Assembly (NCBI RefSeq): GCF_018991925.1
Contig: NW_024736071.1
Span: forward strand, 13,784,842 to 13,848,841
DNA from: Homarus americanus
Lineage: Eukaryota > Arthropoda > Malacostraca > Decapoda > Nephropidae
Direction: 5' to 3'
DNA: 64,000 nucleotides
The notes below the pieces were generated by a model, which saw nothing but the letters and a program-made list of their open reading frames with translations, was not told the origin of the DNA and did no database searches. The position numbers were made by a program, and so were the translations under genes. Of the stretch, positions 29,493 through 40,599 are shown piece after piece; within the stretch, counting starts at the first letter, position 1, and the number at the start of each line of letters is the position of its first letter.

Positions 29493-31111
29493 CAGTTGTA
29501 CCCCACTTAACGCGGTCAATAGAACCCAGAGGGTCCCGTGTTAAGTGAAATCCGCGTTAAGTGAACAACAGAACATATGGGATTAATTCCAATAGAAACC
29601 AGCCCGACCCCCAAACTCCACTTTTTGAAGACACATAACTATGTTGTAGTAAAAATAACATCTTAATTTTATGATGGTACATGCACACAATTAATACTTA
29701 AGAGAAATAGAGAAATACAGTCGCCAAGTTAATGTCCATTCAAATAATGGACTCAACTCCCTCCCCCTCTTCTCACACTACACTGCTGGCTCTTCCCTCT
29801 CTGAGAAATTTTTGGGGGAAAACCACTAAATTTTAATAAATAATACCTCAAACTAAAGTTAGGATAATACAATTGACATTGCTGGATTCCTTGTAAGACC
29901 AGGAATATTTTGAATATAAATGTCATATATTGTGCACAAAAGATAACATATTTACTAGAGAAAACATTTTATCTAAAATTTGTATGTCTAATGCAAAATA
30001 TGTGATGTTTATATTCAAAATGATCACCAAATTATAAGAATTCCAGCAATGTAAATTATATTCTGGCCGGGTAATTTGTATGAATTTTATGAGCTAAAAC
30101 AAATATCTTCAGTTAATAAAAAAAAAAATATTCTTCAGGACACTATCTGTCAATCAAAGTACCCCACCTTGCCTCCCCCCTCTTCCAACCGCGCGGTCAG
30201 TCCCAACCCTCCCCCCCACCCCCCACCAATCCTCCCTTCAAGAGAAGAGTGGGTGAAAAAAATAAATTTTAACATTTTGTATTAAATAATACCTCAGATT
30301 AAAGTTAGGATAATATAATTGACATTGCTGGATTCCTTGTAAGACCAGGAATATTTTGAATATAAATGTCATATATTTTGCACAAAAGATAACATATTTA
30401 CTAGAGAAAACATTTTATCTAAAATTTGTATGTCTAATGCAAAATATATGATGTTTATATTCAAAATGATCATCAAATTATAAGAATTCCAGCAATGTAA
30501 ATTATATTCTGACCGGGTAATTTGTATGAATTTTATGAGCTAAAACAAATATCTTCAGTTAATAAAAAAAAAAATATTCTTCACGGGGTAACAGATGGTC
30601 GGTCGGTCCCTCCCTCCCCCCCCACCCCCCACCAACCGTCCCAAGGAGATGTGTGGGAAAACCACTAAATTTTAATAAATAATACCTCAAACTAAAGTTA
30701 GGATAATATAATTGACATTGCTGGATTCCTTGTAAGACCAGGAATATTTTGAATATAAATGTCATATATTTTGCACAAAAGATAACATATTTACTAGAGA
30801 AAACATTTTATCTAAAATTTGTATGTCTAATGCAAAATATATGATGTTTATATTCAAAATGATCACCAAATTATAAGAATTCCAGCAATGTAAATTATAT
30901 TCTGGCCGGGTAATTTGTATGAATTTTATGAGCTAAAACAGGCAGTCAGGCAGGGTGGCGGGTGGGGCAAATCTAAAAATAGCGTCTCGAGCCGGACACT
31001 CACCACGTATATGTGGAAAAAATCCGTGTTAAGTGAAAGTTCAGCTCTGGCGAGGCACCGCGTATATGATAAAACGCGTTAAGTGAAACCGCATTAGGCG
31101 GGGTAATACTG
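29493..31111. mobile_element. TA-target non-autonomous element (family A), three internal repeats
   Basis: The TIR CAGTTGTACCCCACTTAACG is mirrored by 'accgcattaggcggggtaatactg'; TA at 29491-29492 and 31112-31113. The internal unit marked by 'gaccaggaatattttgaata' occurs at 29897, 30343 and 30736 (spacings 446 and 393). The sister copy 7262-8474 has two units. Ends about 175 bp before the last COPA exon. Confidence 0.9.
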
Positions 31112-31286
31112 TATTTGTAGGTTTATAATTTATGGGTTTGTTTGTGTTCATTAGTGTGTAGAAATCTGTTGTTTTACATTCAATCAACTATTGTGATGAT
31201 TTAAACATAAAAAAGGGGAACATTTTGGAAACTTTAGCTTGAACCAGTTATGACAATAACATTGCATGTTTTTTTTTGTATTTCAG

Positions 31287-31523
31287 GCATGTGAGAAAAA
31301 TCCTGTTGATGAATTACAAGTTCAATATGATGAACACAACCCCTTCACTATGTGTGCCAAGTCATACTTACCAATATACCGAGGTAAACCAGAGGTGCAG
31401 TGTCCACTGTGTGGTGCATCATACTTACCAGAGCATCGGGGCATCACCTGCACAATCTGTACTGTTGCACAAGTTGACAAGGACTGCATTGGCTTACGAA
31501 TTTCTTCCTTACAGTTTCGGTAG
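31287..31523 (+). CDS. COPA: Coatomer subunit alpha, last coding exon and stop
   Basis: Acceptor tttcag, then 78 codons from [20 protein letters not shown] to [10 protein letters not shown] and TAG. The conserved alpha-COP end (human: [20 protein letters not shown] ... GLRISPLQFR) fixes identity and frame. The terminal module holds two Cys pairs, CPLCGASY and CTICTV, where the human sequence I remember has CPLSGACY and QICRV, so a four-Cys zinc site looks possible here. The downstream 3' UTR runs to about 32030. The exon is intact. Confidence 0.97.
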   Translation, partial: ACEKNPVDELQVQYDEHNPFTMCAKSYLPIYRGKPEVQCPLCGASYLPEHRGITCTICTVAQVDKDCIGLRISSLQFR

Positions 31524-32030
31524 ATGAATACTGTAGCAAAGATGGGTTGTACAGTAATTGTGAAATATCAAGCACTCATAAATTTTGTTCTTCTCAATAC
31601 TGTATACCTGTTTCCACAGATCAACTTAGAAAATATGCTTACATTTTAAATGTGTTTACCGTTTGGATGCCGAGGACCAAGTGGCAGTTTGTTAAAACCA
31701 GGAAATCTTATTACTTTGAATTTAAGAATGGAGAGCTTCATTTTATTTTTCTTAGTGGAAGTATTTATGCATACCTATGCACCTATTTATAGATTAACTT
31801 GTTATTTACAGTTTTGTTTAGAAAACAGAATTAAATCTACCAAACATTTGTTTATCAGTTATAGGACACATTCAGGTAAATTGGATAGTAATGCTTACCA
31901 TTTAGTTACAGTATTTCTTTTAGTAGTTTACCATAATCGGTAAGGAAACGGTTTAATTTCTATAATGTTTATTTTAAAAGATTTACTATATTAATCAAAG
32001 TGTAATAAAAATTAAAACATTAAAATTGTT
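31524..32030 (+). other. COPA: COPA 3' untranslated region (predicted)
   Basis: A/T-rich sequence after the stop, free of recognisable transposons, ending near the AATAAA at 32004. The extent is predicted from that signal only. Confidence 0.6.
32004..32009 (+). promoter_or_regulatory. COPA: Poly(A) signal AATAAA
   Basis: Canonical hexamer within 'gtaataaaaatta', about 480 bp after the COPA stop, followed by A/T-rich and T-rich sequence ('gtttgatactctttttctt'). Confidence 0.65.
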
Positions 32031-33255
32031 TGATACTCTTTTTCTTGAGTTACAGAAGTTTTGTTGTTCCTGTGTAAGGGTATAGAAATTGAAAGAAACT
32101 TAAAATGTTGAATTGTATGAAACAAAAGTGTCCAAGATGCTTAGGAGTTCTCACTAAATACAGTAAGGTATGAATGTGTATCAATCCAGTGAGATTAAAG
32201 AATTTTTGAGGTGTGTAAAGGCACAGCAGATTATGAGAAGCCTCATTAATGCACATATAAGTTGAGTGCATCAGTAGTTGCTCTTTGTCTAACACTAATT
32301 TGTTGACACTGATCAAAACTAAATCACAATACTGTACCATATTTTAAATTACCAAATTAAAAGTTTTTACCCAATGTCTAGTGCAACTTAAGAAAACTTT
32401 ATTAACAAAATTAAGAAAGCTTGGGGAACATAGATGAACACATCTTTTTGCTAACATTTAGGTGCTCCAAAGGTGGGAAACAGGTTGAAAAACATTTCAT
32501 ACTGCACTGTGTTGTTTTTCTGGTTATTGGATTCATTCTGTAGAATGGCCAGGAAATTTTGGTATAATGAAGATTTTTTCACAGTGGTATACTTGTCCTC
32601 CCTTCTTGGTAAAAATTAACCTTGTAGTATAAGAAGGCTACACTCTACGAACTCCTGCTATACATATTTTTTCATAAATGAAATTCATAAATTAACAAAC
32701 ACTTCTCACTAAGCACTATGTATTTTAACTAACATGCATTTTTTTGTCTGTCAAGCAAACATCAAAGAGAGCTCTCAAGCTATTTTGGACTACACCACTT
32801 AGCCACTCTACCAAAAAATTTTGTATGTCCACCCAGGGTGTCAGGTTAGAGACCTGTCCTGTGTGTCAAGTGCTTTCTGTTGTTGGTAATATTTATCTTG
32901 TTTTCTTCTATAAACAGAAGCCCCAAAGTTATGAATGTTATCAAAAGATAATGAGGTGCTGACACAGGCACTCGAGTGTTCTATGTTGGTTAGTCGGTAC
33001 AAGCTCATTAGGAGTACAAACAAACCAGTCCATTCCTGCTGGAGTTCTGCCAGTCAAAACTCCAAGGATAATGATACTAGTCTATTTTATTTATTTTTTA
33101 TAACCACACTCCTTTAAAATCCAGAAATTAAAATTTAATATAATACTGGCTGTTGTATCGTAAGCAGCTCATGGAGAATTTAATTCAAGCAATCAATGCT
33201 CATGAGTGATACAAGGTCATTTCATGTTGGCTATTATTTCTAATCGGACTCTCTA
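32031..33255. other. Intergenic, no gene recognised
   Basis: A/T-rich. About 32925-32975 ('caaaagataatgaggtgctg') resembles 668-695, an unclassified dispersed repeat. No exon-like frame. Confidence 0.5.
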
Positions 33256-33261
33256 AAGCAG

Positions 33262-34560
33262 TGGTTGTTAAACTATGGGTCACGAGATCATTATCGTCAG
33301 TCCTCTTTTTGCTAATGACCAGTACACTCCCGGGAGGGGGGCCTGGGGGTTTGGACCCCCTTTTTCATCAGAAAATTCTAAGGCTTTTTCTTTAAGGCAG
33401 TACTATGTACTCAGGCATTTTTGTATTGTAAAAGTAATTACTATTGACCTCAGAATATCTCCCAATATCAAGTGCACTTGGCTTCAAAACTGCCTCAAAA
33501 TGTCCACGATATTGGTCAGATCTCAACTTTTTCGGAGGCGGGGGGGGGGGCTTACAGTGCCCCCCAAAACTCCCCAGCTGGGTGGGCTCGCTGTCTCTCC
33601 CCCCCCCATTGATATTGTGGATCTGCCCCTGATGATGGATGGTGTGTAATATATATTGTTTAAGCACTGTTGTGTAATTGTGTATCATAGTTTTTTCACT
33701 TGCTTTTAATTGTCATATTTTAATGCTGTGCCAATTTTGTATTCATTCAGCTCCTTGTTTCTTCTTAATTTTTTCGTTCTGTTTGTGTGTTTTTGCATCA
33801 AGGGCTACTGAGTTACTCCTGGATTTTTGTATTTTACTGTACATAACTTTTTTTCAGGATGGGGAAACGTACCTATAAAGATACATTTTAAAATCTTGAA
33901 TTCACTCACCTAACATGGTTTGGCTGGAAGGTTCTCTGAGCAGAAATGGTTACTCCAAGTGACCTACTTTGCAGACTTATTCAGTGAAATTGACTGCCTG
34001 AATGCTTCCATGTAAGGTTGGGGGGTTGCACTTTCATCAAATTTGTTGACAAACTGAAATTGTAGAAAGGTAAAATAGAAGCAAGGAAAAACTGGGTCTT
34101 TCCTATTACAGTACTAAGTTGCGTGTTGGAAAACTTCAAGGAAATTGCATCATCATTTGAAGATACATTTATTCGTGGCAGTGTCTTGGAGCACTTGAAC
34201 AATCTCAGAGAAGAATCCAACATATTCCTGCTGAAGGTACCAAGAAATACTGCTGGGTTTGAAATACTGTGCTTTCAATGTTATTGTGGAAGATTTGCCA
34301 GACAACAGATCACTCAGTCCACTGGAACAATTTATAGAACTACAACATGAAGAATTACTGTACCATAGCTTCAAGCAGCAGTCCCTCAGTACTTTCTGGG
34401 TCACACTCTTCAACGAAAAATCAATCGTTCCTGTGTCAAAGCTCTGATAGTCCTCCTGTTATTCACAACCATGTACTAAACCTTTGTGAAGCAGAATTTT
34501 CAACATTAGCACTGACAAAGACAAAACTTTGAAACCAGCTGCAGCCTGAGCTTGATCTTT
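33262..34560 (+). pseudogene. hAT transposon remnant with decayed transposase
   Basis: 33268 begins CAGTGGTTGTTAAACTATGG, a hAT-Charlie-like terminus. A C-rich repeat segment (33320-33640) is interposed. Between about 33930 and 34530 broken frames read VTYFADLFSEIDCLNASM, SVLEHLNNLREESN, HSFKQQSLSTFWV and finally LCEAEFSTLALTKTK, the order of the hAT transposase C-terminal half and dimerisation motif. Many stops and frameshifts are present. The right terminus is lost against the antisense CR1. Confidence 0.65.
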
Positions 34561-34599
34561 GCTGTAACCTGTCTGCATGGACAAACAGAAACTTCCAAA

Positions 34600-36020
34600 T
34601 ATATATATATGGGAAAATGTAATTTTTACTTTTTTATTTTTATCTTCTTCGCCACTGATCGGCTCGTTAGCTGTTTGGGCGGTCGGTCATGTCTCAGTTA
34701 TACACTGTTGGTAAGTACTGGGCATGCACTGGCTCCTGAATGCATCTGAACCTGCTCTAATGCTGGTCAAGTTTGGTCTTGAAACAGCTTACACTCGGTG
34801 ACGTTACAACACACTCGCAGGTTGTTCCAAGAGTTCACAACTCTCACTCCCAAAAAGTTCGTCCTTACAGTTTTCTGGACTGTTGATATCATCTAATTTT
34901 TACTCTTCGCTCCCATTCCGCTGGTTCATACCCGGGGAACTCCCAGTCCATTCGGCTATCAGTGGGTGTCTAACTCAATAGCTAAGGAAGTGAAAGCTTC
35001 TCGGTGCAGTGTCGACCACGCTGCTTCTTATTACTTGCAGCTTCTTTAACCTAGAGCTGTGACCCCTTATGGGGCAGCTGTCCGCCAGCTCCAGGCATGG
35101 ACACTCGACTGAGTAGTGCCTTTTGAGAAGTTTACACACCTCAATTAGGTCCCCCCTTGCCTATCTGTAGTATAAGCTAGACAATTGCAGGCGCTCTAAT
35201 CTCTCTGGGTAGCTGAGGTGCCGAAGTACTGGCACTAGTCTAGTGGCCCTCCTTTGGACATTTTCAATCAACTGACAGTCCCAAGCATATCTTGGGGGAC
35301 CGGACCGGGTGACAGTACTCCAGGCGGGGAAGCACCTCGCTCTTGAAGATTGTTACGTGGGACTGACCATCCAGATATCTGAATGACCTTCTTATAAGAC
35401 CTAATAATTTAGTTGCTTGATTCACCTTCTTCTCACAACGGCCCGAGAACTTCAGTTCATTGACAACAAACTCACCCAGGTCCTTTTTGCATTTAGTCTC
35501 TATTAATGCAGTTTCTTCATCTCATTGGGGCATATGATACACCTCCTTACCTTTCGTATGTCCCAGGTGCATCCTCTTACACTTCATGACATTGAATCTT
35601 AGCAGCAATTTCTTCGACCATTCTTGAAGCTCACAGAGATCTTTCTGCAGCTCTTCACAGTCTGTTTGGGTTTTAATTTCCCTAAATAGCTTGGCATCGT
35701 GTGCAAACATTTGTATGGAGGAGTGTGCAGCTTCTGGCATGTCATTTATGAAACAAACAAAAAACAACGGGCCCAATGCATTGCCCTGTTGTACCCCGCT
35801 TGTCACGGGTACACGTGACGGTTTCATACCATTTATCACCACATACTGCTTGTGATCATACAAAAAGTCTCTGATCCATGCTAGGACACGTCCCCGAATC
35901 CTGCACCCTTTCAGTTTAATTTTCAGCCTTTCAAGGGGTACACTGTCGAAAGCCTTGGCAAAATCTGTGTATATACTGTATATTGTTGATATTACAATGT
36001 TCAAGAATTTGGGTTCAAAC
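34600..36020 (-). pseudogene. CR1-like LINE RT, 5'-truncated (antisense)
   Basis: The 35522-36022 frame reads IYTDFAKAFDSVPLERLKIK, YVVINGMKPSRVPVTSGVQQ, GNALGPLFFVCFINDMP and IQMFAHDAKLF. The catalytic FADD motif is mutated to FAHD, so the RT is dead. 34620-35520 is the degraded C-terminal part, with 'WNNLRVC' and a 3' end shared with 54717-54860. Orientation and end are consistent with one 5'-truncated insertion. Confidence 0.85.
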
Positions 36021-36361
36021 ATCCAAGACCTTGAGTAATTGTGTTAAACAGGAGCGTCCTTACATAAAACCGTGTTGGCAATCCTTTTCAAGTGTTATGC
36101 CGAGACGTAATTTGGTAATATAATGTTTGTAAGCTAAGTATTCTGATTATTTTTTATTCCAAGCAACAGTTATTTTGGCAAGTTTGAAGAGATTTTCGTG
36201 TACTGTATTACCGATGTAAGAATTTAATAGAATGTAAAGTATCTTTTTTGTTGATTTACTTCCTATTGTAAGCCTTGATCAGAGTAGAACGACGAACGTA
36301 CTAGAACTTCCCAGACCTGTCTGGGTTGTGCTTTTGTGTTCTAGGATCATCTGATGAGGTA
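36021..36361. other. Intergenic or LINE-derived, no feature
   Basis: About 36021-36100 may still be degraded RT; beyond that nothing was recognised. Confidence 0.4.
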
Positions 36362-36766
36362 TACAGTGGTCCCTCGGTTAACGAACACAATTCGTTTCAG
36401 AAGGTCGTTCGTTAACCGAAAATTTTGTTTCAATGGGATTTTCGGTAATTGGTTCCAGCTCACCGAAAATTACATACAAAGTAAAAATAAATGCAGTAAA
36501 GTACACTTACTTTCAGCTGTGTATGTAGAAGGCTCCTGGTTGATGATGATGATGATGATGATGGGAATTAGAAGTGGGGGTGGAGGAGAAGGGAGAAAAG
36601 AAGGAAGTGAGGGTGGAAGAGAAATCACCCCATGCTTCATGCCGTCATTTCACCCATAAAATTTTAAGTTCACTAGGTGTAATTCAAGACAATTTTCTTT
36701 AAATCAACACTGCACTGCACTATATATTGTCAATATGTTAAATAAATTTCAGAATGACCAATAATT

Positions 36767-39138
36767 ACACTGGTCAACATAAAAAAAAATTTTCATGGTT
36801 CGGGATCAAAACAGTCTAATTCTAGTGTAATTGTATGTGGTGAACTCAATTATGACATTCGTATAGCTGTATCAGGCTCAGTTTTCCAGAACCAGCATAT
36901 CTATATAATTAGTGCACCATGCTATTCATACAGTAATTTATATGCTCATTGGCTCCACTTATGCAATTATTTTGTCCTGATTTGTGCTTTTTTGTTTGTT
37001 TCAGTTTGCTGATTCATGATATTGCATATCTACACCTGCATGATTTGTAATTACTCTGAAATTAACAAAACATGGAACGTCGCAAGTGTGTGAACGGTGC
37101 TGACAGTTTTTGCTACATATGTGGTGCCTTCACTCCTGGTAGCCTCAAGAAACCAATCACAAAAGCTGTTCGACTGAACTACAAAAGTTACTTCAAATGT
37201 CATTTGGGTGACCAAGACAAGAAATGGGCACCTCATGTAGCCTGTAAGTCTTGTGTTAACCACCTGAGCGAGTGGATGTGTGGTAAACGAAGTTCAGGAA
37301 TGCCGTTTGCTGTACCAATGATATGGCGTGAACCTAAAGACCACAGTAGTGACTGCTACTTCTGTCTCACAAATATTAAGGGAATAAAAATCAAGACACG
37401 AGGCAAGGTACAGTACCCCAATATTGCTTCTGCAATCCGACCAGTACCGCACAGTGCTGAACTTCCAGTCCCAAATCCACCGACTGAACAAGAATTGAGT
37501 GATTCCGATTCTACCTCTACCTCAATGGAAAACGACTACCAGGATGACTCTGAAAATACCAGGCCTAAACTATTTACTCAAGAAGCGCTTCATGATCTCA
37601 TCAGGGACCTAAACTTGTCAAAAGAAAAGGCTGAAGTTTTGGGATCCAGACTAAAGCAGCGTAACCTGCTAGAAGATGGAGTGCATATCACTACAGCGCG
37701 TTACCGACATAGACAGCTGTCTGCATTTTTCAAGATGGCAAACAACCTTTGTTATTGCGAGGACGCAGTATCTCTCATGCAACAACTCTGCAAGTCTGAA
37801 ACATACAAGACAGAGGATTGGAGGCTGTTTATAGACTCAGGAAAAGACTCTCTGAAAGCTGTTCTTTTACACAATGGCAATCGGCTTCCATCTGTCCCAA
37901 TAGCACACGCAACAAAAATGACTGAGAGCTATGAAACAATGAAAATTCTGTTGGCCGCTATAGAGTATGAGAAACACCAGTGGAAGATATGTGGCGATCT
38001 CAAAGTCATCAGTTTACTACTGGGCCTTCAGAGTGGCTACACAAAGCACATGTGCTTTTTGTGCTTGTGGAACAGCAGAGCTGATGCAGAGCACTATGTG
38101 AGAAAGGATTGGCCGACAAGACCAAGAGATGCGCCTGGAAGGTTTAACTGTGCTCACAATCCGCTTGTAGATCCAGAAAAGATATTTTTGCCTCCACTGC
38201 ATCTAAAGCTCGGTTTGGCTAAAAATTTCATCAAAGCTATGGATCAATTCGGTGCTGGGACTCTATACTTATCTCAGAAACTAGGTGGTGTGGTTTCCGA
38301 AGCCAAGTTGAAAGCAGGTGTCTTGAATGGACCACAAATTCGTATACTAGTTAATGATAGCGAATTCACCAAAACATTGAACCCACTGGAGAAAAAAGCA
38401 TGGGAATCATTTGTCAATGTGTCAAAGAATTTTCTTGGAAACTATCGTGCTGACAACTACAAAGAAATCGTAACAACCATGCTTCAGAATTATCATGCAT
38501 TGGGAGCAAGGATGTCCTTGAAATTGCATTTTTTCCACTCTCATATTGAATTTTTCCCAGGTAACCTTGGAGACGTTAGTGATGAACACGGCGAAAGATT
38601 TCATCAAGATATCGCCATAATGGAGAGCAGATATCAGGGACAATTCAGTCCTAACATGATGGGCGACTATTGCTGGACACTGCAACGAGAAGAGAGCAAG
38701 CTGTACAAGAGAAAGAGTAAAGTTCAGAAGCACTTTTAGAACTTCATATTTTGTCATTATAAAGGATTTGAACTTATGTTTTTTGGTACAATTTTTTATG
38801 AGCTTATCTGTGATAGGTTTAAAATTGTATCTTGCATGACGCGATAATGTTACTATATTTACTATTTTTTTTATTCTTTAAGAAAGTAGGTCTGATGGTA
38901 GAATGAAACATCCAATTAATATTCATTAATATGAAATTAGTCATGAAAGCACAGTCACATGAGATAATCTCATCTTTTGCACGACACGTGATGGAATATT
39001 AAATATTTGTACCTATTGATTTTTTTATAAAACCTGGTCTGATAGAACAAAACAAATATCAGATTCGAATTCAGCAATATGAAATTAGTTGTGTGAGCAT
39101 GATCTCATATGTGAACCATTTTGGCTGTTGACCAGTGT
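36767..39138 (+). mobile_element. 2372-bp DNA transposon of unassigned superfamily
   Basis: The perfect 13-bp inverted repeat ACACTGGTCAACA/TGTTGACCAGTGT bounds it. The 6-bp duplication ATAATT lies at 36761-36766 and 39139-39144. The paralogous T1 copy (minus strand at about 57725-57745) is uninterrupted at this point, giving an empty site. It encodes one intact ORF (37072-38739). The 3' non-coding part contains two diverged direct repeats with 'atatgaaattagt' (about 38930 and 39078). A 6-bp duplication and this terminus do not match the common superfamilies (TA, TTAA, 3, 5 or 8 bp). Confidence 0.88.
37072..38739 (+). CDS. Intact 555-residue transposon protein, candidate DDE transposase
   Basis: It lies alone inside the 36767-39138 element, 305 bp from the left terminus. 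Features seen: an N-terminal Cys cluster (C14, C17, C43, C58, C61) and CYFC at 95-98, likely zinc-binding; an acidic/Ser-rich linker at 141-160; a helical block at 168-200; then LFIDSGKDSLKAVLLHNGN (D255), KICGDLKVISLLLG (D309), a CFLC pair (328-331), LHLKLGLAKNF (376-385) and DEHGERFHQD (E505/E508). The order and spacing of D255, D309 and E508, with strands around the first two, would fit an RNase H-fold transposase with a Cys insertion between the second D and the E. That is inference. I recall similar uncharacterised proteins in many arthropods. No frame breaks, so the insertion looks young. A captured host gene is the alternative. Confidence 0.75.
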   Translation: MERRKCVNGADSFCYICGAFTPGSLKKPITKAVRLNYKSYFKCHLGDQDKKWAPHVACKSCVNHLSEWMCGKRSSGMPFAVPMIWREPKDHSSDCYFCLTNIKGIKIKTRGKVQYPNIASAIRPVPHSAELPVPNPPTEQELSDSDSTSTSMENDYQDDSENTRPKLFTQEALHDLIRDLNLSKEKAEVLGSRLKQRNLLEDGVHITTARYRHRQLSAFFKMANNLCYCEDAVSLMQQLCKSETYKTEDWRLFIDSGKDSLKAVLLHNGNRLPSVPIAHATKMTESYETMKILLAAIEYEKHQWKICGDLKVISLLLGLQSGYTKHMCFLCLWNSRADAEHYVRKDWPTRPRDAPGRFNCAHNPLVDPEKIFLPPLHLKLGLAKNFIKAMDQFGAGTLYLSQKLGGVVSEAKLKAGVLNGPQIRILVNDSEFTKTLNPLEKKAWESFVNVSKNFLGNYRADNYKEIVTTMLQNYHALGARMSLKLHFFHSHIEFFPGNLGDVSDEHGERFHQDIAIMESRYQGQFSPNMMGDYCWTLQREESKLYKRKSKVQKHF

Positions 39139-39587
39139 ATAATTGAACTGTAAAAATGTGAAAATAGTTTATGTTCAAGAGAGTCTCAAGCAAGATGTTA
39201 CCTCTACTGACCAGAGATACAAACTGACGCCTGTTTGGTGAATTGAGTGGCTGTTTAGTGCACAAAAAACTAGTTTCCTGTACTTCATTTATGTTAAATA
39301 AGTGTTAAAATGGCTAAAAATTTTATTATAAAACTTGGAAAATTATTGAATAGTTCAACCTTCTTGATATTTACGCAAATGGGAACGAATTTAAGCCCTA
39401 GAACCAATTACTGTATTGGCGGACTAATATTCCAGCTGGTGAGCAAGCGAAAACATGTTGAGAGGAATTCGTAAGGAATTCGTTAACCAAATTTTTTTCT
39501 TTAACCGAATATAATATTTTTATGGAAGGTAATTCGTTAACCGAAATTTCATTAACTGAGGCGTTCGTTAACCGAGGGACCACTGTA

Positions 39588-39867
39588 ATAAGAAAGACAG
39601 GAAAGCATCTACCTTTACCGATAAAAAAATAACGTGAGCCACTGAGCTCTAATCAACGCAATCTGTTGGCAATGCAGCTAACTAAAAGCCCGGGGGCGCG
39701 TGAGGGTAGCGTTCCATGTTTCCATGGTAACCAGAGGAGTGAGCTTGTGTTCATCGTTTTCATGTTGCTATATAACATTGATCATATAGAATTTACTGTG
39801 TGATATTGTATGTGTGTGTGTGTGTCAGTGTATGTGTGTGAATGCGTACACATTAAGATCGTCAAGG
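39588..39867. other. Non-coding, short GT repeat
   Basis: Contains a (GT)n patch near 39808-39838; otherwise featureless. Confidence 0.5.
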
Positions 39868-39869
39868 TA

Positions 39870-40174
39870 CAGTCTCTCCTCAACTTACAATGGGGTTCCG
39901 TCCCGACAACCAGGTCGTAAGTCGAAAAGGCGAAAATAATATATATAAATTCTAAAATGAAATACAGTACAGTAAAAGTAATCAATGATGAAAAATGAAT
40001 GAAGTGCTACTGTGCACTTACCTTTCATGTAGTTAGCTAAATGCACATGGGGCCTCAAAATTTTTTTAATTAAGCATGGAGACTACGTCAATTGGATGAA
40101 GCAGAGGAGGAGACAAGGCCATCGTATGTCCGAGTTGTCGTAAGTGGAATATGTCGTAAATCGAGGAGAGACTG
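39870..40174. mobile_element. MITE (family H-like), 305 bp
   Basis: CAGTCTCTCCTCAACTTACA at the left is mirrored by 'tgtcgtaaatcgaggagagactg'; TA at 39868-39869 and 40175-40176. Internal 'cgtaagtcgaaa' is shared with 3643-3947. Non-coding. Confidence 0.88.
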
Positions 40175-40192
40175 TAATAATATTACCTTGAT

Positions 40193-40589
40193 GTTGTAGC
40201 CTAGTGTATGGAGGTGGAGGTGAGAAAGGAAAGTCACAATGGCGTTTTCTTTATATATATATTATATGTACAGAGCAGTTAGGTGCTGCAAAGTTGCTGG
40301 GAAGTTGCTGCATAGTAGAGGAGCTTCTTTAGAGGAGGTCTTCTCTGCTTAAGAGCTAGGTGTTGTCTGCCCTCACGGCGAGGTAGAGGGGTATTTATAT
40401 CTTTCTTCCGGATCAAAAGTTGAAGTGTAGAGATGAGAAACACTGCTGATTGGTTGATATGAAGGCGGCAACTGACCAATCACCGCGCAGCTCGAACGCG
40501 AGGGCTGATTTGTGGAACTCGCCGCTGATTGGCTGGGAATCGGACGACAAGTGACCAATCAGAAGTTGTAGGGGAGAGTATCCACTACA
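40193..40589 (-). mobile_element. Probable solo LTR, same superfamily as the 44204 LTRs
   Basis: The right edge reads 'gtaggggagagtatccactaca', the inverted form of the TGTAGTGG(N)CTCCCCTACA start shared by all LTRs at 44204-50131. It holds a possible 'gtatttatat' TATA box (antisense would be inverted) and CCAAT-like 'gattggttgat' boxes. Left boundary and target duplication were not confirmed. Confidence 0.5.
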
Positions 40590-40599
40590 ACGCACTGTG

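Larger units (their letters stand above)
36364..39585. mobile_element. Tigger MITE family T1 hosting a second transposon
   Basis: CAGTGGTCCCTCGGTTAACG at the left and 'cgttaaccgagggaccactg' at the right, with TA at 36362-36363 and 39586-39587. Without the internal insertion (36767-39138) it is about 840 bp and collinear with the 1262-2115 copy. Non-coding itself. Confidence 0.92.

Noticed and set aside
31547..31943. Small open frames after the COPA stop as additional genes
   Set aside because: They lie in the A/T-rich predicted 3' UTR, have no homology and no splice context.
37072..38739. Host single-exon gene
   Set aside because: It is enclosed by transposon inverted repeats and a target duplication inside a MITE; a transposon gene is the simpler reading, though co-option cannot be excluded.
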